Source: Youhaiella tibetensis (GTDB taxonomy: Bacteria; Pseudomonadota; Alphaproteobacteria; Rhizobiales; Devosiaceae). Taken from it: 64,000 bases of DNA. Below the pieces are notes generated by a model, which saw nothing but the letters and a program-made list of their open reading frames with translations, did no database searches and had not been told where the DNA came from. The stretch is from NCBI RefSeq assembly GCF_008000755.1, contig NZ_CP041690.1:2481260-2545259 (forward strand). The letters are read 5' to 3'. Below, piece by piece: positions 1-9,100 of this stretch. The translations under genes and the position numbers were made by a program. Position 1 is the stretch's first letter; each line of letters opens with the position of its first letter.

Positions 1-252
1 GACGCCCGCAAGACGGCCGACGGCATCGTCATCAATCCTGCCGCCTACTCGCACACCTCGGTGGCGATCCACGATGCGCTGCGCGCCGTGGGCCTGCCCA
101 CCATCGAGGTTCACTTAACCAACATCCACACGCGTGAGCCTTTTCGCCATCATTCGTACGTATCGTCTGTGGCATTAGGGGTCATCTGCGGTCTGGGTGC
201 TGCCGGCTACCGGTATGCGCTCGCCGCGCTGGCCGAAAAGCTTTCAGATTAG
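1..252 (+). CDS. aroQ: 3-dehydroquinate dehydratase, type II (C-terminal part)
   Basis: The gene is cut by the left window edge; the reading frame is open from base 1 to the TAG at 250-252. The enzyme dehydrates 3-dehydroquinate to 3-dehydroshikimate in the cytoplasmic shikimate pathway. The visible part holds the two hallmark segments of the type II dodecameric enzyme: [10 protein letters not shown], with the substrate-binding Asn and the conserved His, and [16 protein letters not shown], with the second catalytic His/Arg region. The tail ([18 protein letters not shown]) is also typical. It lies 25 bases before accB, the usual alphaproteobacterial order aroQ-accB-accC, so it is probably in one operon with them. 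Family assignment is firm; only the N-terminal half is unseen. Confidence 0.93.
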   Translation, partial: DARKTADGIVINPAAYSHTSVAIHDALRAVGLPTIEVHLTNIHTREPFRHHSYVSSVALGVICGLGAAGYRYALAALAEKLSD

Positions 253-277
253 CGCGTTGCCGAAGGAGAACAATAAC

Positions 278-775
278 ATGACCAAGGCATCCCAGGTGGA
301 CCAGGATCTGATCCGCGCCATTGCCGAACTGCTCAACAAGGAAAATCTCGCCGAGATCGAGATCGAGCAGGACGATTTCCGCGTCCGCGTGACGCGCTCC
401 TTCGCCAAGGAAGTGGTGCAGGTCGCCGCGCCCGCCTACGCCCAGGCCCCCGCCGCCGCTCCGGCGCCGCAGGCAGCCGTGCCCGCAGGCTCGGTCCCCG
501 CAGCCTCGGCAGCCGCCGTGGTCGAGGACCTCGCCTCCAACCCGGGCACCCTCACCTCCCCGATGGTCGGCACCGCCTACCGTGCCCCCGAGCCCAGCGC
601 AGCACCCTTCGTGGAAGTCGGCGCGCGCGTGACCGAGGGCCAGACGGTGGTCATCATCGAAGCGATGAAGACCATGAACCAGATCCCGGCGCACCGCTCC
701 GGCACCGTGACGCGCATCTTGGTCGAAGACGCCCAGCCTGTCGAATATGGCCAGCCGCTGATCGTTATCGAATAA
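278..775 (+). CDS. accB: Biotin carboxyl carrier protein of acetyl-CoA carboxylase
   Basis: This 165-residue protein carries the biotin of acetyl-CoA carboxylase, the first committed step of fatty acid synthesis. The ATG at 278 is chosen because AAGGAGAA lies about 8 bases upstream and [19 protein letters not shown] matches the family N-terminus; an upstream in-frame start would run into aroQ. Residues 1-45 are the N-terminal helical part, about 46-75 an Ala/Pro-rich linker, and about 85-165 the biotinyl domain with the EAMKTMNQI motif; the biotinylated lysine is K131. The gene sits 25 bases after aroQ and 19 before accC, and AccC biotinylates-carboxylates this carrier. Length is normal. Confidence 0.97.
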   Translation: MTKASQVDQDLIRAIAELLNKENLAEIEIEQDDFRVRVTRSFAKEVVQVAAPAYAQAPAAAPAPQAAVPAGSVPAASAAAVVEDLASNPGTLTSPMVGTAYRAPEPSAAPFVEVGARVTEGQTVVIIEAMKTMNQIPAHRSGTVTRILVEDAQPVEYGQPLIVIE

Positions 776-794
776 GGCGGAGGGGCTAGACGCA

Positions 795-2135
795 ATGTTC
801 TCCAAGGTCCTGATTGCCAATCGCGGCGAAATCGCCCTGCGCATCCTGCGCGCCTGCAAGGAACTGGGCATCCAGACTGTTGCGGTTCACTCGACCGCCG
901 ACGCCAATGCCATGCATGTGCGCCTGGCCGACGAAAGCGTCTGCATCGGCCCGCCCCCGGCCCGCGACAGCTACCTGAACATCCCCCAGATCATGGCCGC
1001 CTGCGAGATCACCGGCGCAGACGCCGTGCATCCGGGCTACGGCTTCCTCTCCGAGAACGCGCGCTTCGCCCAGATTCTCAACGAGCACAAGATCACCTTC
1101 ATCGGCCCCTCGGCGCACCATATCGAGATCATGGGCGACAAGATCACCGCCAAGAAGACGGCGGTCGAACTGGGCATCCCGGTGGTCCCCGGCTCGGACG
1201 GCGAGATCAAGACCGAGGCCGAGGCCAAGGCTCTCGCCACCAAGATCGGCTACCCGGTCCTGATCAAGGCCACCGCCGGCGGCGGCGGACGCGGCATGAA
1301 GGTTGCCCATACCGAACTCGATATCGGCATAGCCCTCTCGACCGCCCGCTCGGAAGCCAAGGCCGCCTTCGGCAACGACTCGGTCTACATCGAAAAGTAC
1401 CTGGGCAAGCCCCGCCACATCGAAGTGCAGGTGATGGGCGACGGCCAGGGCAACGCGGTGCACCTGGGCACGCGCGACTGCTCGCTGCAGCGCCGCCACC
1501 AGAAGGTCTGGGAAGAAGCCAGCGCCCCCACCGTTCCGCCCGAGAAGCGCGAGGAAATCGGCGAGATCTGCGCCGCCGCAATGCGCAAGCTCAAGTACTC
1601 GGGCGCCGGCACCATCGAGTTCCTCTACGAGAACGGCGAGTTCTATTTCATCGAAATGAACACGCGCCTGCAGGTGGAGCACCCGGTGACCGAACGCATC
1701 ACCGGCATCGACATCGTCTATGAACAGATCCGCGTCGCGTCGGGCGAGAAGCTCTCGCTCAAGCAGAAGGACATCCAGTTCTACGGCCACGCCATCGAAG
1801 TGCGCATCAATGCGGAAGACCCGCAGACCTTCACGCCTTCGCCCGGCAAGATCAGCTTCTACCACCCTGCCGGCGGCGTCGGCGTGCGCGTGGATTCGGC
1901 CGTCTATCAGGGCTATTCGATCCCGCCCTACTACGACAGCCTGATCGGCAAGCTCATCGTCTATGGCCGCACGCGCCACGAATGCCTGCAGCGCCTGAGC
2001 CGCTCGATCGACGAGTTCGTGGTGGACGGCGTCAAGACCACGCTGCCGCTCTTCCAGCGCCTGATCCGCGAACCCGATATCATCGCGGGCAACTACGACA
2101 TCCACTGGCTGGAAAACTATCTCGGCAAGAAGTGA
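795..2135 (+). CDS. accC: Biotin carboxylase subunit of acetyl-CoA carboxylase
   Basis: This 446-residue ATP-grasp enzyme carboxylates the biotin on AccB with ATP and bicarbonate. The N-terminal biotin carboxylase fold begins KVLIANRGEIALRILRAC. The ATP-grasp glycine loop GGGGRGMK lies near residues 160-168. The catalytic segment EMNTRLQVEHPVTE starts near residue 288, giving E288, N290 and R292 in the same numbering as the well-studied E. coli enzyme. The C-terminal biotin carboxylase domain follows. Length (E. coli 449) is normal and no lesion is seen. It is the last gene before a strong terminator at 2173-2205, so aroQ-accB-accC probably ends here. Confidence 0.98.
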   Translation: MFSKVLIANRGEIALRILRACKELGIQTVAVHSTADANAMHVRLADESVCIGPPPARDSYLNIPQIMAACEITGADAVHPGYGFLSENARFAQILNEHKITFIGPSAHHIEIMGDKITAKKTAVELGIPVVPGSDGEIKTEAEAKALATKIGYPVLIKATAGGGGRGMKVAHTELDIGIALSTARSEAKAAFGNDSVYIEKYLGKPRHIEVQVMGDGQGNAVHLGTRDCSLQRRHQKVWEEASAPTVPPEKREEIGEICAAAMRKLKYSGAGTIEFLYENGEFYFIEMNTRLQVEHPVTERITGIDIVYEQIRVASGEKLSLKQKDIQFYGHAIEVRINAEDPQTFTPSPGKISFYHPAGGVGVRVDSAVYQGYSIPPYYDSLIGKLIVYGRTRHECLQRLSRSIDEFVVDGVKTTLPLFQRLIREPDIIAGNYDIHWLENYLGKK

Positions 2136-2172
2136 GCCGGACGAAGTCCGCTTCCATTGCCCAACGTCTCTT

Positions 2173-2205
2173 CTTCCCCGGCCGCGCTGCCGGGGAAGTC
2201 GTTTG
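2173..2205 (+). terminator. Rho-independent terminator after accC
   Basis: A perfect 10-bp stem (CTTCCCCGGC, 2173-2182, with its complement at 2189-2198) and a 6-base loop is followed by TCGTTT. The T-run is short but the stem is strong and the site lies 38 bases after the accC stop. It is the likely end of the aroQ-accBC transcript. Confidence 0.75.
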
Positions 2206-2290
2206 AGGCCCCTCGCGCGCCCATCACGAAGGCGCGCACGCGATGGGCATGGCGACCAGTTCTGCTAGACTGCAAGGGCGCGAGTCGACC

Positions 2291-2932
2291 ATGTCCAAGA
2301 AACCCGACCCCTTCGATATCGAGCTGACCCCCGAACTGATCGTCCGGGCCTATCAGGCCGGCATCTTTCCCATGGCCGAGGATGCGGACGACCCGGACCT
2401 CTTCTGGGTCTCGCCCGAGATGCGTGGCATTATCCCGCTCGACGGATTCAAGATCTCAACAAGCCTGCGCAAGACGCTGAAAAAGCACCCGTTTCAGGTG
2501 AAGGTCGATACGGACCTCGAAGCGGTGTTCGACGGCTGCGCCGAGCCGGCGCCCGAGCGCGAGACCACCTGGATCAATTCCACCATCCGGCGCCTTTATG
2601 GCGAACTCTACCGCCGCGGGCTGGTCCACACCGTGGAAGTCTGGGACGGCAAGGAACTGGTGGGCGGGCTCTACGGGCTGGCGCTCGGCTCCGCCTTCTT
2701 CGGGGAATCGATGTTCCATCGCCGAACCGACGCAAGCAAGATCGCGCTGGCGCACCTGGTCGAACGCCTCACCGCGGGAGGCTTCCGGCTACTGGACACC
2801 CAGTTCCTCACCGCCCACCTGAAGTCGCTTGGGGGCATCGAGATCCCGCGCGAAATCTACGAACTACGCCTGGCCGATGCCCTCTCCCACGCCGGGGATT
2901 TCTACGCCTGGGACCGGCGCCCCCTCGATTAA
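2291..2932 (+). CDS. aat: Leucyl/phenylalanyl-tRNA-protein transferase
   Basis: The enzyme adds Leu or Phe from aminoacyl-tRNA to proteins with N-terminal Arg or Lys, marking them for ClpS/ClpAP degradation (N-degron pathway). The 213-residue product begins [30 protein letters not shown], and the segments [55 protein letters not shown] and [16 protein letters not shown] are family hallmarks. An in-frame ATG at 2243 would add 16 residues that do not look like the family, so 2291 is preferred, though its ribosome site (AAGGGCG, 2273-2279) is weak. The gene follows accC after a terminator and overlaps the convergent GyrI-like gene by 4 bases. Confidence 0.95.
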   Translation: MSKKPDPFDIELTPELIVRAYQAGIFPMAEDADDPDLFWVSPEMRGIIPLDGFKISTSLRKTLKKHPFQVKVDTDLEAVFDGCAEPAPERETTWINSTIRRLYGELYRRGLVHTVEVWDGKELVGGLYGLALGSAFFGESMFHRRTDASKIALAHLVERLTAGGFRLLDTQFLTAHLKSLGGIEIPREIYELRLADALSHAGDFYAWDRRPLD

Positions 2933-3423
2933 TCCGCGATGCGGATCACCACGTCGGTAAGCCATTTGCTCGAATCGGGCTCCTGGCCCGGATCGGTGCG
3001 ATAGATTTCGAGCCGGCATCCGAAGCGATCGCCCTTTGGGGTTTCCTCCATGTCCCACCGGATGCCCTCCCGGCGCGCCCAATCGATGAGTGCCCCGTTG
3101 GCGTCGATCAGCTTGTCATAGCCACCCTGCCAGGTGATGGAGCCGAAACGGCCACCCGGCAGCACCCCCGCGATCACCCGGCCATCGCCCTCCACCGCGC
3201 TCGCCACCGGGGCGCCGAACTCGAGCTCGAGTTCGCCGTCCATGTCGATGAGATTGTACTTGATAATCGGCGCATCGGCGGGCGCGACGCCGTGGCGGGC
3301 CAACCAGGCGAAGAACTCAGGGTAGACCCGGTCGACGACCTGGCCGAAAGGCATGGTCACCGTCTCGCGAATGGCGAGATAGGGTTGTGGCGGGCGTTCG
3401 ATGATCTTCGGTTCGCTGAGCAT
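2929..3423 (-). CDS. GyrI-like / AraC effector-binding domain protein
   Basis: A 164-residue stand-alone GyrI-like small-molecule-binding domain, a fold also found at the end of AraC- and MerR-type regulators, where it binds hydrophobic ligands. Features seen are the opening [21 protein letters not shown], the central E-L-E-F-G-A-P-V segment, [18 protein letters not shown] and the C-terminal LEIYRTDP. There is no DNA-binding part. The ATG at 3423 is preferred because GAGG lies 9 bases upstream; a GTG at 3438 overlapping the previous stop (GTGA) is the alternative and would mean translational coupling. It is the third gene of a minus-strand set with ArsR and the broken AHSA1 gene. Ligand unknown. 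Confidence 0.82.
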   Translation of the reverse strand: MLSEPKIIERPPQPYLAIRETVTMPFGQVVDRVYPEFFAWLARHGVAPADAPIIKYNLIDMDGELELEFGAPVASAVEGDGRVIAGVLPGGRFGSITWQGGYDKLIDANGALIDWARREGIRWDMEETPKGDRFGCRLEIYRTDPGQEPDSSKWLTDVVIRIAD

Positions 3424-3434
3424 GCTCAGTATCC

Positions 3435-3904
3435 TCACTGTTGCGCCTGGGGCGTGGCAAGATAGGTATCGAGCATTTCGAACGTCGAACTCCAGCCGAA
3501 GCGGTGGCCGTCGCGCTCGGCGACGTTCAGGAACTCGCTCTGCCTGAATCGCATCTCGGTCTCCTCGCCAAGACCGATGAACTCGATTTCGACCAGCATG
3601 CTATGGCCGTCGGCATCGTTGATATAGGTGAAGCTCAGGCGCTCCGGCGGCGCAATCTCCTGGTAGGTGCCGTGGATCCAGTGGTCACGGCCCGGCCGCG
3701 ACATGCAGAACCGCCAGTTGCCGCCGACACGAAAATCCATCTGGCAATGGGAGAGCCGAAACCCCTCAGGCCCCACCAGCGCACAGTATGCTCGGGCCGC
3801 GACCAGACCTTGAACAGCAGCTCGCGCGGAGCCGCGAAGACGCGCGTGATCTACAGGACCAGATCGTCATTTACGGCTTGCGCCGCCTCAGTTGATGCCG
3901 TCAT
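3435..3904 (-). pseudogene. Broken AHSA1/SRPBCC domain gene (nonsense codon plus frameshift)
   Basis: Read from an ATG at 3904-3902, which overlaps the end of the ArsR gene, the frame runs MTASTEAAQAVNDDLVL and then hits TAG at 3853-3851. It continues in frame as ITRVFAAPRELLFKVWSRPEHTVRWWG. Near 3766-3775 the frame must shift by one base to continue as GPEGFRLSHCQMDFRVGGNWRFCM and on to the stop at 3435. Both halves read as a normal AHSA1 (activator of Hsp90 ATPase homologue-like) ligand-binding domain, and they align with the intact protein at 17164-17676. Two separate lesions make sequencing error less likely. A GTG at 3776 could in principle start a 113-residue fragment, but it would lack the first strand and helix of the fold. 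Confidence 0.8.
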
Positions 3905-4235
3905 CGGATTTTCCCTCCTGTATCTCTGCCAGATAGTCGTCCAGCCTGTCGAAGCTGCCTTCCCAGTACTTCCGGTAGGGCTCGATCCAGCCCGCGATGG
4001 CCTTGATGGGTTCGGGTGCGAGCCGGCATGGGCGCCATTGCGCCTCGCGGCCGCGGGTAATGAGCCCTGCCCGCTCCAAGACCTTGAGGTGCTTGGAAAC
4101 CGCTGGCAGCGTCATCTGGAAGGGCTCGGCCAGTTCGAGCACGCTCGCCTGCCCGTGGGTCAGTCGCGCCAGGATGGCGCGTCGCGTCGGATCGGCCAGA
4201 GCCGAAAAGGCCAGATTGAGCTGTTCTTCGTGCAT
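3888..4235 (-). CDS. ArsR-family transcriptional repressor
   Basis: This 115-residue winged-helix regulator has the ArsR core FSALADPTRRAILARL, the recognition helix TLPAVSKHLKVLERAGLI, and a C-terminal segment WIEPYRKYWEGSFDRLDDYL typical of the ArsR subgroup paired with AHSA1/SRPBCC genes. No metal-binding ELCVC motif is seen, so a non-metal signal is likely. Its stop region overlaps the start of the downstream AHSA1 gene, now broken. A candidate promoter and operator lie just upstream (4259-4300). The regulator itself looks intact, so it may still control the GyrI-like gene. Confidence 0.9.
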   Translation of the reverse strand: MHEEQLNLAFSALADPTRRAILARLTHGQASVLELAEPFQMTLPAVSKHLKVLERAGLITRGREAQWRPCRLAPEPIKAIAGWIEPYRKYWEGSFDRLDDYLAEIQEGKSDDGIN

Positions 4236-4258
4236 CGTTATTGCACCATTCGGTTAAA

Positions 4259-4300
4259 TAACTCATCAGTTAAATACAGCTGGGGACCCGGTGGCGTCAA
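4259..4300 (-). promoter_or_regulatory. Putative promoter and operator of the ArsR-pseudo-AHSA1-GyrI set
   Basis: On the minus strand TTGACG (4300-4295) and TATTTA (4276-4271) are separated by 18 bases. Overlapping and just downstream is an inverted repeat TAACT-catc-AGTTA (4259-4272), and the 8-mer GTTAAATA occurs twice in direct orientation (from 4253 and from 4269). The placement fits autorepression by the ArsR protein encoded 24 bases downstream. Read from sequence only. Confidence 0.45.
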
Positions 4301-4366
4301 GCCATACCTCCTCTTGGATTTCGGGCCGCGATTTCCCATATCCAGTGCGCACAAAGGGAGGGGCCG

Positions 4367-4696
4367 TTGCCCGACAAGAAGTATATCCGCATCCAGCGCT
4401 TGTTCGACGAACTCGAGCGCAAGCTGCCATCGGGCGTAGGCCGGCCGGTCGGCTGGATTCGCCAGCCCAAGGCGCGCGCGGCGCGCATTCCGGTGGGCGT
4501 GCTGATGGTGCTGGGCGGGGTCTTCAGCTTCCTGCCCGTTCTCGGCATCTGGATGCTGCCGTTCGGCCTGCTGCTGTTGGCGGTGGATGTACCCCCGCTA
4601 CAGGGCCCCGTGGGGAGCGCCGTGGTCAACGGCCGGCGAAAGTGGTCCGTCTGGCGGCGCGTCCGCGCCGCGCGCAAGGCGGCCAAACAGCCCTAG
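4367..4696 (+). CDS. Small two-helix inner-membrane protein of unknown function
   Basis: A 109-residue protein that I do not recognise as a characterised family. It starts at TTG 4367 with GGAGG about 5 bases upstream; no ATG start is available. The N-terminus is basic and helical (KKYIRIQRLFDELERKL). Two hydrophobic stretches follow, about residues 43-60 (IPVGVLMVLGGVFSFLPV) and 62-76 (GIWMLPFGLLLLAVD), and the tail is very basic (RRKWSVWRRVRAARKAAK). This suggests a hairpin membrane anchor with positive ends in the cytoplasm. Its stop overlaps the stop of the convergent DUF2155 gene by 3 bases. Confidence 0.6.
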   Translation: MPDKKYIRIQRLFDELERKLPSGVGRPVGWIRQPKARAARIPVGVLMVLGGVFSFLPVLGIWMLPFGLLLLAVDVPPLQGPVGSAVVNGRRKWSVWRRVRAARKAAKQP

Positions 4697-5088
4697 GGCT
4701 TGGGCGGCGGCACGTCCGAGCTCTGCTTGCAGTCGCTCAGCCACACGTCATAGACGGGATGATCCACCGCGTTGAGCGCGGGCGCATCGGCAAACATCCA
4801 GCCGGTGAAGATGCGCTTGACCGTGCCCTGCAGGCTCACCTGGTCAACTTCGACGAACACCGATGTCCGCTGGATCTCGGTCGAGGGCCTCGTGTAGCAG
4901 ACGCGCGGCGTCACCTGCAGCGCGCCGAACTGCACGGTCTCGTTCATGTAGACGTCGAAAGTGGTGATCCGCGCCGTGATCTTGTCGAGCCCGGTAAAGG
5001 TCGCCACCGGGTTTGAAATGGTCGCTGCCAGCGCAGGCGCCGCGGACAAAGCCGCGAGCATGGCCAGCGCTGCCGCAAAGCGCTTCAT
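4693..5088 (-). CDS. DUF2155 secreted protein
   Basis: A 131-residue exported protein. The chosen ATG (5088) gives a clear signal peptide, MKRFAAALAMLAALSAAPALA, with cleavage expected after ALA. Longer upstream frames lack sense and overlap the NDUFA12 gene. The mature part (FTGLDKITARITTFDVYMNETVQFGALQVTPRVCYTRP...FVEVDQV...IFTGWMFADAPALNAVDHPVYDVWLSDC) matches the DUF2155 domain common in Alphaproteobacteria, with two conserved cysteines that could form a disulfide. Function is not established. It follows the NDUFA12-type gene by 19 bases, an arrangement common in Hyphomicrobiales. Confidence 0.88.
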   Translation of the reverse strand: MKRFAAALAMLAALSAAPALAATISNPVATFTGLDKITARITTFDVYMNETVQFGALQVTPRVCYTRPSTEIQRTSVFVEVDQVSLQGTVKRIFTGWMFADAPALNAVDHPVYDVWLSDCKQSSDVPPPKP

Positions 5089-5107
5089 GATCAGCCTGGG
5101 CGTGGAC

Positions 5108-5491
5108 TTATTCGGGCGACCAGGCGTCGTAGTCGCCCGTAACACGCGGGCGTTCACCCTTGTTGAGCAGGCTCCCATCGGGGCGATAGGCTGCCGCGGT
5201 GCCGGTGAGGTTCGGCTGGGCCGGCTTTTCCCAGGGGCGAGCGTTGTAGTGCTCGGCGCTCGGCGGCGTATCGGTGCGGTGATGCATCCAGCCATGCCAG
5301 CCGGGCGGAATCGAAGAGGCGTCGGCATACCCGTTATAGGTCACCCAGCGGCGGTCGCGCTTCTTGTCCTCGTAGTAGCGATTCCCGAACTCATCGCTGC
5401 CCACGTATTTGAAGAACCGCTTCAAATACAGGCGCGTGCCCCAGGTTTGTCCCTGCCACCAGACGAAGATTTCCGAGAGAAGCGCTTTCAT
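5108..5491 (-). CDS. NDUFA12-type NADH:ubiquinone oxidoreductase accessory subunit
   Basis: This 127-residue protein is homologous to mitochondrial B17.2/NDUFA12, an accessory subunit of respiratory complex I that alphaproteobacteria share with mitochondria. It shows the segments LYLKRFFKYVGSDEFGNRYYED, DRRWVTYNGYADASSIPPGWHGWMHHRTD and the C-terminal proline-rich KPAQPNLTGTAAAYRPDGSL. The protein has no signal sequence and would sit on the cytoplasmic arm. It lies upstream of the DUF2155 gene on the same strand and is probably cotranscribed with it. Presence of this gene supports an alphaproteobacterial origin. Confidence 0.93.
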   Translation of the reverse strand: MKALLSEIFVWWQGQTWGTRLYLKRFFKYVGSDEFGNRYYEDKKRDRRWVTYNGYADASSIPPGWHGWMHHRTDTPPSAEHYNARPWEKPAQPNLTGTAAAYRPDGSLLNKGERPRVTGDYDAWSPE

Positions 5492-6159
5492 GCCCGAACC
5501 CGTTCGTGAAGTCGCCCTGCATTAGCACGGTGCTCCCCCCTCGCCTAGGCCCGGCTTGCTCAAATTCGCGCAGGGTTGGCCCCACCGTCGAACACCACAT
5601 CTAGTGCCTGCCTGTTGGCAGAGCCCCTAAAATAATCGCCTTGACAGCCCCGAGCGATTCCCCGCCCCGCGCCGCCAGGGGTGAACCCGGCTTTCTCCAT
5701 ACGCAATTGTGGCTGAAAAGAGTCAGGCAAAAGGCCCACTTAGCCGCCGTTTCGGCCACGGGCTCGCAAATATGAACAGCGCAAACGAGGCCTCGGATGA
5801 GCCCGATCACGATGCGCTCGCGCCCTTGAGACTTATCCCCGCTGTTCACATATTATATACTAGATTTAGCGCTACACAGGCAAACCAGCACAAGGTGTAG
5901 ACAAAGATGCGACCAAACGCAGTTGACGCGGATTTTGAATCGGCGCAGTTTTTTAAGGCTGAGCGGACGGAATTGAACGGCCCGCCGGCAACCGCCCGAA
6001 ATCAAGGACCGGCATCGCGATCGGTTCACATTGCGGGCACGGGGCAAGGTTTTGGCGACCCGTTGCGGCGGATCGCGGTTGGACGCGTCAAAACAGGTTT
6101 GGGTTTGAAGCCGTTGGCAGGCTTACGGACAGTCGTGTCCGGTTACTACGGGGATTTTT
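5492..6159. other. Divergent intergenic region before nrdJ
   Basis: This 668-base gap separates two divergent genes. The only short frames inside (minus 5601-5849, plus 5907-6158) have no recognisable protein features. The half nearer nrdJ contains an AT-rich stretch at 5849-5870, the likely promoter. A small hairpin, CGGACA-gtcg-TGTCCG, at 6126-6141 ends 18 bases before the nrdJ start and could influence translation. No riboswitch with the cobalamin box is visible here, unlike the nrdH leader. Confidence 0.5.
5826..5861 (+). promoter_or_regulatory. Putative nrdJ promoter with NrdR-box-like AT core
   Basis: TTGAGA (5826-5831) is followed by TATTAT (5851-5856, spacer 19) or CATATT (spacer 17) within CATATTATATACTAG. 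The AT core resembles half of an NrdR box (consensus core CWATATATWG) but matches only about 7 of 10 positions. If correct, the nrdJ leader is nearly 300 bases long. Confidence 0.3.
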
Positions 6160-9100
6160 ATGCGCATTGAACGTCGGTTTACCAAGGCCAACCAGTCGGC
6201 CTACGAGGGTATCGAGTTCCGGAACGCGACCAGCGAGATCCGCAATCCCGATGGCTCTGTCGTCTTCAAGCTCGAGAACATCGCCATTCCCGCGGCCTGG
6301 AGCCAGGTCGCGTCCGACATCATCGCCCAGAAGTATTTCCGCAAGGCCGGCGTCGCCAAGGTCCTGAAGAAGGTCGAGGAGAACGCGGTTCCCTCCTGGC
6401 TCTGGCGCTCGATCCCCGACGAAGCCGCCCTCGCCGCCCTGCCCGAAAAGGAGCGCTATGGCTCCGAGCTCGACAGCCGCCAGGTCTTCGATCGCCTTGC
6501 CGGCACCTGGACCTACTGGGGCTGGAAGGGCAAGTATTTCGAAACCGAGGAAGACGCCCAGGCGTTCTTCGACGAGCTGCGCTACATGCTGGCGACCCAG
6601 AAGGTGGCGCCGAACTCCCCGCAATGGTTCAACACCGGCCTGCATTGGGCCTATGGCATCGACGGCCCCGGCCAGGGCCACTTCTATGTCGACCCCTTCA
6701 CCCACAAGCTCGTGCAGTCCAAATCCGCCTACGAGCACCCGCAGCCCCATGCCTGCTTCATCCAGTCCGTCGATGACGACCTGGTCAACGAAGGCGGCAT
6801 CATGGACCTCTGGGTCCGCGAGGCGCGCCTCTTCAAGTACGGCTCGGGCACCGGCTCCAACTTCTCGCGTCTGCGTGGCGAAGGCGAAAAGCTCTCGGGC
6901 GGCGGCAAGTCCTCGGGCCTGATGAGCTTCCTCAAGATCGGCGACCGCGCTGCAGGCGCCATCAAGTCGGGCGGCACCACCCGCCGCGCCGCCAAGATGG
7001 TCGTGGTCGACATCGACCACCCCGATATCGAGACCTACATCAACTGGAAGGTGAAGGAAGAGCAGAAGGTTGCCGCTCTCGTCACCGGCTCCAAGGTCGT
7101 CTCCAGGCACCTCAAGGCGATCCTCAAGGCCGCCGTCAACTGCGACGGCGCGGGCGACGATTGCTTTGACGTGACCAAGAACCCGGCGTTGAAGCGCGAA
7201 GTGCGCGCCGCCAAGAAGGCCCTGGTGCCGGAGAACTACATCTACCGCGTCATCCAGTTCGCCAAGCAGGGCTATACGGACATCGAATTCCCGATCTACG
7301 ACACCGATTGGGACAGCGAGGCGTACCTGACCGTTTCCGGCCAGAACTCGAACAATTCCGTCCGCGTCACCGACGACTACCTCAAGGCCGTCGAGACCGA
7401 TGGCGACTGGAACCTGATGGGCCGCATCACCGGCAAGGTCACCAAGACCCTCAAAGCCCGGGACCTGTGGGAATCCATCGGCTACGCCGCCTGGGCCTCG
7501 GCCGATCCGGGCATCCAGTACCACACCACCATCAACGATTGGCACACCAGCCCCGAGGCCGGCCCGATCATCGCGTCCAATCCGTGCTCGGAATATATGT
7601 TCCTGGACGACACGGCCTGTAACCTCGCCTCGATCAACCTGCTGCCCTACCGCAAGGCAGACGGCTCGTTCGACGTGGCCGCCTACGAGCACACCATTCG
7701 CCTGTGGACGATCGTGCTCGAAGTCTCGGTGATGATGGCCCAGTTCCCGTCCAAGGCCATTGCCGAGCGCTCCTTCAAGTACCGTACGCTGGGCCTGGGC
7801 TACGCCAATATCGGCGGCCTGCTGATGACCTCCGGCATTCCCTATGACTCGGTGGAAGGCCGCGCCTATGCCGGCGCCCTCACCGCCATCATGACCGGCG
7901 TCGCCTATGCCACCTCGGCCGAAATGGCCAAGGAACTGGGCGCGTTCGACGACTACAAGCGCAACGCCAAGCACATGCTGCGCGTCATCCGCAACCACCG
8001 CAACGCGGCCCTCGGCAATGCCGATGGCTACGAGAAGCTCTCGATCAACCCGGTGCCGCTCGACGTCGCCAACGTGCCCTATGCCGAACTCACCGAGCGC
8101 GCCAAGGTGGCTTGGGACAACGCTCTCGCCCTCGGCGAGAAGCACGGCTACCGCAATGCCCAGGTTTCGGTGATCGCCCCGACCGGCACCATCGGCCTGG
8201 TCATGGATTGCGACACCACCGGCATCGAGCCCGACTTCGCGCTGGTCAAGTTCAAGAAGCTCGCCGGCGGCGGCTACTTCAAGATCATCAACCGCGCCGT
8301 GCCCCCGGCCCTGCGCACGCTCGGCTACTCGGAAAGCCAGATCGCCGAGATCGAGGCCTATGCCGTCGGCCATGGCAACATCAACCAGGCCCCGGGCATC
8401 AACCCCGGCACCCTGCGCGCCAAGGGCTTTGACGACGCCAAGATCGAAGCGCTGAACAAAGCCCTGGCCTCGGCCTTCGACGTCAAGTTCGCCTTCAACA
8501 AGTGGACGCTGGGCGAGGACTTCCTCAAGTCACTCGGCATCACCGACGAGCAGCTCAACGACTTCACCTTCGAACTGCTGCCGGCGCTTGGCTTCTCCAA
8601 GAAGGACATCGAGGCGGCGAACCTGCACGTCTGCGGCGCGATGACCCTGGAAGGCGCTCCGCACCTCAAGGCCGAGCACCTGCCGGTGTTCGATTGCGCC
8701 AGCCCCTGCGGCAAGATCGGCAAGCGCTACCTCTCGATCGAGAGCCACATCCTGATGATGGCTGCCGCGCAGCCCTTCATCTCGGGCGCAATCTCCAAGA
8801 CCATCAACATGCCCAACGACGCCACCGTCGAGGACTGCAAGGAAGCCTACATGCTCTCCTGGCGCCTGGCGCTCAAGGCCAACGCGCTCTATCGCGACGG
8901 CTCCAAGCTCAGCCAGCCGCTCAACGCCGCCCTCCTCGCCGATGACGACGAGGAAGAGGACGATGCGGTCGAGGCCCTGGTGGCCCAGAACGCGGCGGCC
9001 CGCGTGCCGGTGGTTGCCGAAAAGATCGTCGAGCGCATCATCGAGCGCACCGTGCGCGAGCGCGAGAAGATGCCCGACCGCCGCAAGGGTTACACCCAGA

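Noticed and set aside
3441-4439. 332-codon plus-strand frame across the ArsR/AHSA1 region
   Set aside because: It runs antisense to the ArsR gene and to the broken AHSA1 gene and has no family features; its length reflects high GC content.
5641-5670. TTGACA at about 5652-5657 as a promoter
   Set aside because: No -10 element at 16-18 bases and no gene in a fitting position downstream; taken as chance.
5601-5849. 82-codon minus-strand frame and 87-codon plus-strand frame (5907-6170) in the nrdJ upstream region
   Set aside because: Neither has a ribosome site, hydrophobic or conserved pattern, and the second overlaps the nrdJ start. Treated as chance frames in a regulatory region.
6088-8373. 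Very long open frame (761 codons) on the strand opposite nrdJ
   Set aside because: It is antisense to a well-conserved gene, is rich in Gly/Ala/Asp/Val from GC-rich codon shadows, and has no recognisable motif. Similar long antisense frames lie opposite accC, nrdE, aacS and the 3' part of nrdJ.
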